A stretch of 64,000 nucleotides of DNA from Aurantibacter_A sp965215845 (lineage in GTDB: Bacteria; Bacteroidota; Bacteroidia; Flavobacteriales; Flavobacteriaceae): NCBI GenBank assembly GCA_965215845.1, contig CBDCEL010000003.1:1-64000 (forward strand). Reading direction: 5' to 3'. The notes beneath the pieces are model-generated. The model was given only the letters and a program-made list of their open reading frames with translations. It ran no database searches and was not told where the DNA came from. Positions 1 through 8,306 of this stretch are shown piece after piece (positions within the stretch are counted from its first letter, which is position 1; every line of letters begins with the position of its first letter). A program made the translations under genes and the position numbers.

Positions 1-185
1 TGAACCTCGGCCACGAAAATTCCGCAGCCTTTTATGTAAATCTCAGGTGTATGCAGAAAGTAGTGGATAAAATGAAAATCTATGTTGGGGGAGGAGTTAC
101 GAAAGATTCGGATCCCACAAAAGAATGGCTAGAAACCGTTTATAAAAGTGAAACCATGTTACGTGTTTTGTCCATCGAAAATTAA
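1..185 (+). CDS. menF: Isochorismate synthase, C-terminal end (partial)
   Basis: Reading from base 3, about 60 codons run to a TAA at 183-185. The product contains LRCMQ, YVGGG and a final KSETML segment. These match the end of the chorismate-binding fold of isochorismate synthases (MenF/EntC), where the YVGGGI strand carries active-site residues. The enzyme converts chorismate to isochorismate, the first committed step to menaquinone. It lies 39 bases before the menD start, so the two are probably cotranscribed. The N-terminal part lies outside the window. An EntC-type siderophore enzyme is possible on sequence alone, but menD next door argues for menaquinone. Confidence 0.8.
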   Translation, partial: NLGHENSAAFYVNLRCMQKVVDKMKIYVGGGVTKDSDPTKEWLETVYKSETMLRVLSIEN

Positions 186-224
186 TTGGGCCAACTAAAC
201 TTCGGTTGTATTTTTGTGCCCAAT

Positions 225-1976
225 ATGCAGCAGTCAAGTATACCTACGGCCCAGATTCTTGTACAATACTGCAAATCATATGACCTATCGAATGTAGTGA
301 TATCCCCTGGGTCGCGCAACGCCCCGCTTACCTTGAGTTTTACCGAAGATCCCTTTTTTAGATGCTATAGCATTGTTGATGAACGTTCCGCCGCCTTTTT
401 TGCCTTGGGCCTTGCGCAGCAATCTGATGTTCCCGTAGTGGCGGTCTGTACTTCAGGAAGTGCGTTACTCAATTATTACCCTGCGGTTGCGGAGGCTTTT
501 TACAGTTGTATTCCCCTTGTATTGATTTCTGCCGATAGGCCGAATTATAAGATCGATATCGGCGATGGGCAGACCATTAGGCAAGATAATGTCTTTGAAA
601 GGCATATCGGGTATTCTGCCAATCTATTACAGGATGTTGTCCACGCTACTGACAGAATCGAAAAATATGTTCCTCAATGGATTGGTGAAGATGATTTGAT
701 AGAGGTGCAGAAAAAAGTGACGGCCACAAATCGCGCTGAATTGACCGCGGCCTTGAACATAGCCGTAAAGGAAAAGCAACCCGTTCATATCAACGTGCCC
801 TTTGAGGAACCCCTATACGATTTGGTGGAAGTCGAACAGGAAAAGCAAAACATTGCCAGCGAAAAGGTTGAAAGCAAGGGCGCATTTGACTTTACGTCTT
901 TTACACCTATTTGGAACCAGGCGAGACGAAAGTTGGTTTTGGTAGGGACAAATCCACCTAACGCCGTTGATCAAAGGTTTCTTGATACATTGGCCCAGGA
1001 TCCTTCCGTTATTGTGATGACCGAGACAACATCAAACCTTCATCATTCCAATTTTTTCCCTAGCATTGACAGCATTGTAGCCCCTATTGAGGTGTCTGCT
1101 GATAAAGACGAATTGTTTAAGGCCCTTCAACCGGATTTGTTGCTGACCTTTGGAGGCCTGATCGTATCAAAAAAAATAAAGGCGTTTCTACGGACCTATC
1201 GACCAAAACATCATTGGCATATCGGCCTCGGCAAGGCAAACAATACTTTTTTCGTACTCAGTGAACATCTTAAGATGGATCCGTGTACTTTTTTCGAATC
1301 GTTTTTGCCAGGTGTTCAGCGTACAGCGAGTGACTACTTTGAATTCTGGGCATCCCGAAAAAAATACTATGAATCGAAACGGACGCGCTATTTGCGGCAG
1401 ATTCCTTTCTCCGACATGTTGGCTTTCGATACCATTATAAAGTCGATTCCCGAGAATTACCAATTGCAGTTGGCCAACAGTTCAACGGTGCGTTACGCCC
1501 AGTTGTTCGACTTGGACCCTTCATTGAAGGTTTTTTGCAATCGTGGAACAAGTGGAATAGACGGAAGTGTCTCTACGGCTGTGGGCGCATCGATCAATGA
1601 TAGTTCACCAACTTTATTGATTACCGGCGACCTTAGTTTTTTATATGATTCCAATGGTCTTTGGAACAACTACCTAAGATCTGATTTCAAAGTGATTGTT
1701 ATCAACAATAATGGCGGCGGGATTTTTAGAATTCTTCCAGGGTATAGGGAAACGGAAAATTTCAAATCTTTTTTTGAAACCCCACACTCGTTGAATCTTG
1801 CCCACTTGAGTGATTTTTATGGAATGGAATATTCTAAGGCTAGCGACAAGGAAGAGCTTAAGGAGAGACTGCGTGATTTTTACGAACCTTCCGAAGGGCC
1901 AAAGTTACTTGAGGTAATCACCCCGTCAGAGGTCAATGACCGAATTTTGCTTCGATATTTCGATTTCATATCTTAG
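225..1976 (+). CDS. menD: 2-succinyl-5-enolpyruvyl-6-hydroxy-3-cyclohexene-1-carboxylate synthase MenD
   Basis: 583-residue thiamine-diphosphate enzyme that joins isochorismate and 2-oxoglutarate in the cytoplasm. The N-terminal domain has the SPGSRNAPLT motif (residues 28-37) followed by DERSAAF, whose Glu53 matches the ThDP-activating glutamate. The C-terminal ThDP/Mg motif begins GDLSFLYDSN at residue 468 and ends with the NNNGGGIF segment. The reading frame is open back to a TTG at 186, but family homology starts about at MQQSS, so ATG 225 is preferred. No Shine-Dalgarno sequence precedes it, as for most genes here. It lies just downstream of the isochorismate synthase gene, in the usual flavobacterial order. 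Confidence 0.96.
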   Translation: MQQSSIPTAQILVQYCKSYDLSNVVISPGSRNAPLTLSFTEDPFFRCYSIVDERSAAFFALGLAQQSDVPVVAVCTSGSALLNYYPAVAEAFYSCIPLVLISADRPNYKIDIGDGQTIRQDNVFERHIGYSANLLQDVVHATDRIEKYVPQWIGEDDLIEVQKKVTATNRAELTAALNIAVKEKQPVHINVPFEEPLYDLVEVEQEKQNIASEKVESKGAFDFTSFTPIWNQARRKLVLVGTNPPNAVDQRFLDTLAQDPSVIVMTETTSNLHHSNFFPSIDSIVAPIEVSADKDELFKALQPDLLLTFGGLIVSKKIKAFLRTYRPKHHWHIGLGKANNTFFVLSEHLKMDPCTFFESFLPGVQRTASDYFEFWASRKKYYESKRTRYLRQIPFSDMLAFDTIIKSIPENYQLQLANSSTVRYAQLFDLDPSLKVFCNRGTSGIDGSVSTAVGASINDSSPTLLITGDLSFLYDSNGLWNNYLRSDFKVIVINNNGGGIFRILPGYRETENFKSFFETPHSLNLAHLSDFYGMEYSKASDKEELKERLRDFYEPSEGPKLLEVITPSEVNDRILLRYFDFIS

Positions 1977-2013
1977 CGCACGTCAACTATAAACCTAAAA
2001 AAACACTAGCATT

Positions 2014-2358
2014 ATGAGCAGTAGAAGAGACGAATTGATTGAAAAGTACGCTTCCGATATCAAGAACAAGTTTGGTCAGACGCCTGACATGGATTTATTA
2101 CATAAGGTGACCATGGGTCTTGGCCCGGCCATATACAATTTGGATGCGTCAAAAGTGTCTGGAAGCGCCGAATCTGAATTGGAAACGGTAAAGAACAACT
2201 TTCTTATTAAAAAACTGGGGCTTTCCGATAGCCCGGCCTTAATGGATGCGATCAACTCCGTTATGGAGACTTACGGGGCTCAGGAAAGAAGCAAACATCG
2301 CGCGGTGGTCTACTATATGTTGGCCAAACATTTTAAGAAGGAGGCGATATATGATTAA
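2014..2358 (+). CDS. DUF2853 family protein
   Basis: 114 residues, soluble, with no signal peptide. The sequence is a compact mixed-charge helical protein that fits the DUF2853 family: an N-terminal RRDELIEKYA helix, a central KKLGLSDSPALM segment and a C-terminal RAVVYYMLAKHF helix. The family has no established biochemical role. It starts 38 bases after menD and is followed by a hairpin terminator, so it probably ends the menF-menD transcript. Its position next to menD recurs in flavobacteria as far as I recall; nothing in the sequence links it to quinone chemistry. Confidence 0.75.
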   Translation: MSSRRDELIEKYASDIKNKFGQTPDMDLLHKVTMGLGPAIYNLDASKVSGSAESELETVKNNFLIKKLGLSDSPALMDAINSVMETYGAQERSKHRAVVYYMLAKHFKKEAIYD

Positions 2359-2380
2359 ACCGTATCTTGACAATTGATGA

Positions 2381-2414
2381 AAGGCTGTTCGTCTGAGGCG
2401 GACGGCTTTTTTTG
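2381..2414 (+). terminator. Rho-independent terminator after the menD/DUF2853 unit
   Basis: An inverted repeat GGCTGTTCGTC / GGCGGACGGC, paired with several G-U wobbles around a short TGAG loop, is followed by a run of seven T. It lies 22 bases after the DUF2853 stop and before the separately promoted S1-domain gene. Confidence 0.75.
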
Positions 2415-2444
2415 TAGTTTATCAATTTGATAGAATTATTTTTG
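2411..2444 (+). promoter_or_regulatory. Bacteroidota-type promoter for the S1-domain gene
   Basis: TTTG at 2411-2414 and TATTTTTG at 2437-2444 fit the -33 TTTG and -7 TANNTTTG elements, with 22 bases between them. The -7 box ends only four bases before the ATG at 2449, so transcription would begin at or next to the start codon. The -33 box overlaps the T-run of the preceding terminator. Confidence 0.5.
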
Positions 2445-2448
2445 CGAC

Positions 2449-3279
2449 ATGATCGAATTGGGTAATTACAATGAACTGGAGATTTTACGTGACACAAGTG
2501 TTGGCTTGTTTCTTGGAAGTGATAGCGGTACAGAGATACTATTGCCCAACAAATATGTACCCAGAAGCTATGAAATTGGAGACAGGCTCAATGTATTCTG
2601 CTACCTCGACCACGAAGAAAGACCTGTCTCGACAACCTTGAGACCATATATAAAACGGAATTCATTTGGGTTCCTTCAGGTGGCCGAGGTAAACAATTAT
2701 GGCGCATTTTTAGACTGGGGGCTTGAGAAGCATTTGTTGGTGCCTTTTCGTGAACAGCGTGAAAAAATGAAAGAGGGTCAATGGTATATCGTACGCTGCT
2801 ACCTTGACGACAAGTCTTTCAGGTTGGTCGCCTCGAACAAGTTGAACAAATTTCTCAGCAACGAAAATCTAACGATCAAAAAAGATGATGAGGTAGATTT
2901 GATGATTACAAGATTGACAGATTTGGGATGGGAGGCCATAATAAATGATGCGCATAAAGGCCTTATCTTCAAAAATGAAATATTCAGGCGCATCGCGGTC
3001 GGCGACAAAATGAAGGGATACATAAAGAATGTTCGGCCAGATAACAAGGTCGATCTTTCTTTACAGCCTCAAGGCCTTAAAGCACTTGAGCCAAATGTTG
3101 AACTCGTACTGGCCCGTTTGAATGAAGGGAACGGCTTTTTGCCTTTACATGATAAGTCTGATCCATCTGAAATAAAGGGTAACTTACAGATGAGCAAGAA
3201 ATCTTTCAAGAAAGCCATTGGCGTTTTGTACAAGCTCCGCAAAATCGAGATCAAGGAAAACGGAATCTATCGGGTTTGA
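2449..3279 (+). CDS. CvfB-like S1 RNA-binding protein
   Basis: 276 residues. Three S1-like OB-fold segments can be followed (about 1-60, 65-130 and 145-205), including the typical GAFLDWG and GLIFKNEIF strands. They are followed by a C-terminal winged-helix segment (about 215-276, MSKKSFKKAIGVLYK). This order is that of the CvfB/YitL family of RNA-binding regulators. No enzyme motif is present. The gene has its own promoter and apparently almost no 5' untranslated region. Database entries often label such proteins GntR-family by mistake because of the winged helix. The RNA target is unknown. Confidence 0.82.
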   Translation: MIELGNYNELEILRDTSVGLFLGSDSGTEILLPNKYVPRSYEIGDRLNVFCYLDHEERPVSTTLRPYIKRNSFGFLQVAEVNNYGAFLDWGLEKHLLVPFREQREKMKEGQWYIVRCYLDDKSFRLVASNKLNKFLSNENLTIKKDDEVDLMITRLTDLGWEAIINDAHKGLIFKNEIFRRIAVGDKMKGYIKNVRPDNKVDLSLQPQGLKALEPNVELVLARLNEGNGFLPLHDKSDPSEIKGNLQMSKKSFKKAIGVLYKLRKIEIKENGIYRV

Positions 3280-3459
3280 TTTTCGAATCTATCGAGACCA
3301 TAATCGAATGTGTATCAAGGCGATAATGTAAATTGACAACGATTTTGGTAGGTTTTACCACTAAAATTTTTACTTTTACAACATTCAGGTGACCATTGTG
3401 AAAAACATTTGTGTTATTTGGCTAACTTTATCGCGAAACCCCGTAAAACCTAATAATTC

Positions 3460-4062
3460 ATGCCCTTTATAGAAGAAAGCGATTTATTGGAATTGCATAA
3501 GGATATTGACAAGGCCCAAATTATAAACGAGCGGCTTTTAGATCAAATCAAGATTAAGAACAAAGAGCTAAAGACAAGTAAAATTCAGCGGAATGTACTT
3601 GGCGGTATTACGGCTCTTTTTTTGGTAGGAACTTTGGCATTTACTTCTTTCACGGCAGGGTATAGTAGCAACCCAGGTTCGATAGAAAAGCAGAACAACC
3701 TATTGGTGTCAATAGATAGTTTGGATGCGATCAAATCAAGAATCGATAATCTCAAGCAACAAAATGAACAATTGAGCCTAGTGAACGATTTCTATTTGGC
3801 CAAAAAATTTCTTGAAAAAGAGACCATATATTCGGTTCAGGTCAAATCATTTGTCGATAACAATGTGGCTTTGGCCTCTGAAGCCCTGACCAATACATTA
3901 TTTGTAAAGACCAATCCGTTTTACTCATATTCGGTGGGTAATTTCGGTACCTTGGAAGAGGCACAGAAGTTCCGGACCGAGCTTGTAAATATTGGTTTTG
4001 AAGATGCCTTTGTGGCTTCATATAAAGATGGTAAACGAATTCAAATCGAAGATCCCAACTAA
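3460..4062 (+). CDS. Single-span membrane protein with coiled coil and SPOR-like C-terminus
   Basis: 200 residues. An N-terminal cytoplasmic charged helix (about 8-42) precedes one membrane span at about 48-68. A periplasmic coiled coil rich in Gln/Asn/Leu follows (about 80-118). The C-terminus, YSVQVKSF to about residue 195 with a GNFGTLEEAQKFRTEL stretch, has the repeat shape of SPOR peptidoglycan-binding domains. The likely role is at the cell envelope; the ligand is not established. It lies three bases upstream of the TTG start of menA, so it is probably cotranslated with it. No clear promoter match was found in the 180 bases upstream. The SPOR call is by pattern only. Confidence 0.6.
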   Translation: MPFIEESDLLELHKDIDKAQIINERLLDQIKIKNKELKTSKIQRNVLGGITALFLVGTLAFTSFTAGYSSNPGSIEKQNNLLVSIDSLDAIKSRIDNLKQQNEQLSLVNDFYLAKKFLEKETIYSVQVKSFVDNNVALASEALTNTLFVKTNPFYSYSVGNFGTLEEAQKFRTELVNIGFEDAFVASYKDGKRIQIEDPN

Positions 4063-4065
4063 GTT

Positions 4066-4974
4066 TTGACAAAAATCAGTGCTTGGTTTTATGCTGCCAG
4101 GCTGCGTACCCTCCCTCTGTCGGTTTCTGGAGTTATAGTAGGAACGGCAATTGCAAATTATCATGGAAAAAGCAACACCTTAATCTTTATTCTGGCCCTC
4201 TTGACAACAATCTCATTTCAAATAACCTCGAATTTCGCCAATGATTATGGCGATGGTGTCAAAGGCACCGATAATTCCGGGCGTATTGGGCCGAAAAGGG
4301 CGTTGCAGAGCGGACTGTTATCAAGAAGCGAATTGAAGCTTGGGATAATCGTGGCCATTGGCATCTGTTTGGTGTTGATTTCGGCAATTGTTTATTATGC
4401 TTTCGGAGCCCAGAATATTGGGTACTTGTCGTTGTTTGCAGTTCTTGGCCTGTTCAGTATCTGGGCATCAATTAGGTATACCGTAGGAAAGTCTGCCTAC
4501 GGATATCGAGGCATGGGCGATATTTTTGTTTTCCTCTTTTTCGGATTGCTCGCCGTAATGGGAACCATGTTTCTTTACACGAAATTTGTGACCGCCCAGG
4601 CAATCCTACTGGCTATATCGGTAGGGCTGCTATGTACAGCTGTCTTGAATTTGAACAATCTTAGGGATTTTAAGTCAGACAAAGCAGCGGGGAAAAAGAC
4701 TTTTGTGGTGATGATCGGTTTTGAAAATGGCAAAAAATATCATTACCTACTTTTAATGATTTCGTTTTTATGTGCAATAATTTTTTTGATACAGAGTTTC
4801 AACAAGGTGTACGCTTGGTTACCATTGATGGCATTTGTCCCCATTTTCGTACATTTGCATAAGGTGTACAAGACCGAGCAACCTGTTTTATTTGATCCCG
4901 AGTTAAAGAAATTGGCGTTAAGTACCTTTTTCTTTTCCATACTGATTTTTATCAGTTGTAATTATTTAATCTAA
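4066..4974 (+). CDS. menA: 1,4-dihydroxy-2-naphthoate polyprenyltransferase MenA
   Basis: 302-residue integral membrane prenyltransferase of the UbiA superfamily, which attaches the isoprenoid tail to 1,4-dihydroxy-2-naphthoate. The first Asp-rich motif is NDYGDGVKGTDN at residues 59-70 and the second is in NNLRDFKSDKAAGKK. About eight or nine hydrophobic helices are visible. No in-frame ATG lies near the N-terminus. TTG at 4066 is the only start that keeps the conserved first helix (AWFYAARLRTLPLS), and it sits three bases after the upstream stop. This suggests translational coupling to the SPOR-like gene. Confidence 0.95.
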   Translation: MTKISAWFYAARLRTLPLSVSGVIVGTAIANYHGKSNTLIFILALLTTISFQITSNFANDYGDGVKGTDNSGRIGPKRALQSGLLSRSELKLGIIVAIGICLVLISAIVYYAFGAQNIGYLSLFAVLGLFSIWASIRYTVGKSAYGYRGMGDIFVFLFFGLLAVMGTMFLYTKFVTAQAILLAISVGLLCTAVLNLNNLRDFKSDKAAGKKTFVVMIGFENGKKYHYLLLMISFLCAIIFLIQSFNKVYAWLPLMAFVPIFVHLHKVYKTEQPVLFDPELKKLALSTFFFSILIFISCNYLI

Positions 4975-5009
4975 AACACAAATGCTAACCACCTAAAACT
5001 ACCCTTATC

Positions 5010-5765
5010 TTGGAACAACCAATCAGAATTCTCATCGTTGAAGACAACGTTATCATTGCCGATGATATGCAATCAATGCTCGAAGAAATTGGCTATGAAA
5101 TTGTTGACAACGTAATAGTCTACGAACAGGCAGAAGAAGTATTGAAAACACAAGAAGTCGATTTGGTGCTGATCGACATTATTCTTGCTTCTGACAAGAC
5201 CGGCATAGACCTGGGCAAGCATATTCGTGCAAACTACGACATACCCTTCATATTTGTGACCTCCAACTCAGATCGGGCCACGGTAGAAAATGCCAAGACC
5301 GTTAAGCCAAATGGTTACTTGGTCAAGCCTTTCGAACAGCAAGACTTGTATACATCCATCGAAATAGCGCTTTCTAATTTTATTCATTCCGCGAAGGGGG
5401 AGAAAGGCGAAGTTTCCCAATCATCTTCCGACTCGCCTATGTCGAATGCAGTTTTGAAAGACTCCATATTCGTAAAAAAACAACATCTTTATTACAGAAT
5501 ACAATTTGGGGATATTCAATTTATCAAGGCCGACAATGTCTATTTAGAGGTCAATACGGTCGATAAAAAGTTCTTGGTTCGGTCGCCACTGAAAGACTAT
5601 TTGGAAAAACTGCCAAAGAACAAATTTTATCGGGCGCATAAATCGTATATCGTAAATGTAGATCATATCGATGCCATAAACTCAAAGGATATTATGATCA
5701 ATGATACCTTGATACCGATTTCAAAGGATTTTAAGGAATTCATCATTTCTGCGATGAACTCATAA
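5010..5765 (+). CDS. LytTR-family response regulator
   Basis: 251 residues. The receiver domain (about 4-120) has the acidic pair Glu11-Asp12, phospho-acceptor Asp56 in LVLIDIIL, and Lys106 in GYLVKPF. A linker rich in Ser (about 125-148) leads to a LytTR DNA-binding domain (about 150-250) with the FYRAHKSYIVN signature. The receiver strand IRILIVEDN requires the TTG start at 5010, since the next ATG falls inside helix 1. A strong terminator follows. A HisKA_2 kinase gene of the type that usually signals to such regulators begins 546 bases downstream on the same strand and is the likely partner. Confidence 0.9.
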   Translation: MEQPIRILIVEDNVIIADDMQSMLEEIGYEIVDNVIVYEQAEEVLKTQEVDLVLIDIILASDKTGIDLGKHIRANYDIPFIFVTSNSDRATVENAKTVKPNGYLVKPFEQQDLYTSIEIALSNFIHSAKGEKGEVSQSSSDSPMSNAVLKDSIFVKKQHLYYRIQFGDIQFIKADNVYLEVNTVDKKFLVRSPLKDYLEKLPKNKFYRAHKSYIVNVDHIDAINSKDIMINDTLIPISKDFKEFIISAMNS

Positions 5766-5783
5766 CGACAAATTTATTTTATG

Positions 5784-5813
5784 GAAAAGGTGTTTTCGAA
5801 CACCTTTTTTTAT
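5784..5813 (+). terminator. Terminator after the LytTR regulator
   Basis: A nearly perfect hairpin AAAAGGTGTT-TTCG-AACACCTTTT with a stable TTCG tetraloop runs into a T-rich tract. It starts about 19 bases after the regulator stop, so the regulator and the downstream kinase are probably not on one transcript. Confidence 0.85.
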
Positions 5814-6311
5814 TTTTTGAAAGAAATTCCGACTGCAGCCCGCTGACCTTTTATTCTTACTTTTTGCGTCTTAATTGTAGGATGACCCCACCAAGGCCCA
5901 TTCCATGAAATACACGTTTGATCGATTAACTACACTTTTTTTTAAGAAGACTCGATTTCACAACAATATTTGCACGTTACACAACAATATGAGGCTGAAG
6001 TTTTGGCTAAGCATTATTTTTGGTCGAGTTGAGCGAAGCCCTGAATTGACCTTTACAAATCAATCAATGCCGTACTGAAGTCGTAATGGTTGTTTTTCAA
6101 TTTTTTATTGATACCCGGTCGTTCCATTTGTTTATTGAGCACTCTAAGTTGAAATTCTTTCAAATTGACAAAATATTTTGATTCAATAACCATATTCTAG
6201 GCAAAACAACGTTTATTATTGAATAATAGGCTACAAATGAGTTAATTGGCCAAAAAAAGTTATATAGACCAACAGCAATTGTTAAGTTTGGTCGCGTCCC
6301 TTTAGTCTGAT
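5814..6311. other. Long non-coding interval between regulator and kinase genes
   Basis: About 500 bases with no convincing coding frame on either strand and no RNA gene I recognise. It contains one repeat-like palindrome at 6022-6051. The sequence is very T-rich around 5935-6180. A TAAGTTTG at 6283-6290 resembles a -7 box 22 bases before the kinase ATG, but no -33 element lies at the expected spacing. Confidence 0.5.
6022..6051. repeat. REP-like palindromic element, intergenic
   Basis: A 30-base segment begins GGTC and ends GACC, with imperfect dyad symmetry, and contains GAGTTGAGCGAAGCC. GAGCGAAG-containing palindromes of this style are common dispersed repeats in flavobacterial genomes, which is remembered knowledge and not something this window proves. 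A related but not identical element is inside menE at 12411-12440. Confidence 0.45.
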
Positions 6312-8279
6312 ATGAAAGAGTTGCTTGCCAAAATTATTAAAGGTTTCTTACTTTGCTGCCTCATCAGTGTAACGGCTCAGGCGCAAGAAATCGAGTCGAC
6401 CGATTTAGATTCGTTCATCAGATTTAGAAACCTTGAGAGTTCTACGGAACGATTCACTTTTTTCTTCAATTCAGCCAATCGGTATAGTCAGACTTCACCT
6501 TATGACTGGGTCGACGTGGTCAACGATTATGTTGTAGACGCCCAAAGCCTCAGGGATTCCACAGCCACCCGCAATTATCAGTTGATCCAATCCCAAATAT
6601 ATCATGACATAGGCGATTTTGACAAGGGCTTGGCGATTACCCGAGAGGTATATCTCACCAAAGACAATCTCGAATCCGATCAGAAGACCATTTTGTTGGA
6701 CATTATGGACCGAACGTTCGGACAGCTTGAGATGTTCGATGACCAGATGGCGATCCGCGAGGAAAAGAAACAATCTGGAATAATTGATAATATCTACTTC
6801 TACGACATCTATTCCAATTTGGGCATGTACAATAAGGCCATGCAAGACTACTATGACAAAGTAAAGCCCAACATTGACGAAAAAGATGCTTATGCCCAGG
6901 CGGAATTTTATAATAACGTGGGCAATTTTCTAAGATTGGATGAATCTATCCCCACAGCACTTACAAATTATAAAAAGGCCTTCGGATATATCGAGGTCTT
7001 TATCAATGATATCATGTTGTCAAAGACCGAGAAAGTCGAGGAGCGGGGACAACTGTTGAAAGGGATCATTGAAGGAAATATCGGAAAGTGCCACTCGCAG
7101 ATGAAAAATTATGAAATGGCCATCCCTAAGTTGGAGAGTAGCCTTTCAATGATCAAGGAACACAATGCGGGCAAATTTTCACAAGAACTGATCGAGAATA
7201 CATTGGCTCTTGCCGAATGCCATATTCAGTTGAACCAATTTGACAAGGCGACCGATTACCTGACCGATAACCTGAACATCAAAAAGACCAAGGATGTACT
7301 GAAGAAGAATAGGCTTTTTGCCGCATTTTATGATAAGACCGGTGATTATAAAAGTTCTGCCGACTACCTGAAACGCAATATTAGAATACGCGATTCGCTT
7401 GCAACAAACGAGTCTGAACTAAGGAGTCAACAGCTGGCAACCGTTGTGGCAAAAGATATGGACAACAACCGCACAATGATATCAAATCAACGTGAGGAAT
7501 TGGAACAAAGACGGGCCGAACTTGTCGCCAAGGATCAAAGAAACGACCTGGTTTTCATTTCATTGGTATTTGCCCTGTTGTTTTTGGCAGGATTGGTCTA
7601 TGCCTATTTGAGGAGCATTAAGAACCAAAGGGTTATTGCGAATCAAAAAAGCATTATTGAAAGTGCCCTGGTCGAAAAGGATTCACTTTTAAAGGAAATT
7701 CACCATAGGGTCAAGAACAACCTGCAAATGGTTTCTAGCCTATTGAGCTTACAGACAAAGAATACCAGAAGTAAGGCGGCCATTGAGGCACTTGAAGAAG
7801 GTAAGAGTAGGGTAAAGGCAATGGCCTTGATCCACCAAAAATTATATCAGCACGATGACCTGTCGGTGATTGAAATGCAAGGCTATATCGAGAGTTTGAT
7901 AAATAGCGTGCAATCAGTTTACAAGAAGGGCGGCCATAATATCAATATCACTATTGATGCCGAAGGTGTTGAACTTGATATCGATCGCGCTATTCCCTTC
8001 GGTTTAATGTTGAATGAATTGGTATCGAATTCATTCAAATATGCCTTTCCGAATGATGATGAGAACGGTAAAATCTACATTCATTTAAGAAGGACCAAGG
8101 GTCAGGAAGGTTTCTTCGAATACACCGATAATGGAGTGGGATTGCCCGATGATACCGATCAGCGTGCAAATGCTTCCATGGGGCTTCGCCTTATGAATCG
8201 TTTGGCCAATCAGTTACAGACCGTACTTAACATTGACAAAAGTGGTGAGGGTGTTCGTTTCTGGTTCAATTTTAAATAA
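6312..8279 (+). CDS. TPR-containing HisKA_2 sensor histidine kinase
   Basis: 655 residues. A signal peptide (about 1-24, ending AQAQE) leads to a periplasmic helical region with TPR-like repeats (about 60-360), then a coiled coil (about 380-412). One membrane span follows at about 415-435. The cytoplasmic part has a HisKA_2 dimerisation domain with EIHHRVKNNLQM and probable phospho-acceptor His465, then an HATPase_c domain with the N box LNELVSNSFKYAF and the G1/G2 motifs DNGVGLP and GLRLMNRL. The input signal is unknown. The upstream LytTR regulator is the obvious partner, but a terminator and about 500 non-coding bases separate them. Confidence 0.88.
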   Translation: MKELLAKIIKGFLLCCLISVTAQAQEIESTDLDSFIRFRNLESSTERFTFFFNSANRYSQTSPYDWVDVVNDYVVDAQSLRDSTATRNYQLIQSQIYHDIGDFDKGLAITREVYLTKDNLESDQKTILLDIMDRTFGQLEMFDDQMAIREEKKQSGIIDNIYFYDIYSNLGMYNKAMQDYYDKVKPNIDEKDAYAQAEFYNNVGNFLRLDESIPTALTNYKKAFGYIEVFINDIMLSKTEKVEERGQLLKGIIEGNIGKCHSQMKNYEMAIPKLESSLSMIKEHNAGKFSQELIENTLALAECHIQLNQFDKATDYLTDNLNIKKTKDVLKKNRLFAAFYDKTGDYKSSADYLKRNIRIRDSLATNESELRSQQLATVVAKDMDNNRTMISNQREELEQRRAELVAKDQRNDLVFISLVFALLFLAGLVYAYLRSIKNQRVIANQKSIIESALVEKDSLLKEIHHRVKNNLQMVSSLLSLQTKNTRSKAAIEALEEGKSRVKAMALIHQKLYQHDDLSVIEMQGYIESLINSVQSVYKKGGHNINITIDAEGVELDIDRAIPFGLMLNELVSNSFKYAFPNDDENGKIYIHLRRTKGQEGFFEYTDNGVGLPDDTDQRANASMGLRLMNRLANQLQTVLNIDKSGEGVRFWFNFK

Positions 8280-8306
8280 CTTTGGGAATATCTCAATTCC
8301 CAAGTT

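Noticed and set aside
186..224. N-terminal extension of menD from TTG 186
   Set aside because: The added 13 residues have no counterpart in MenD, and an ATG at 225 gives the usual length.
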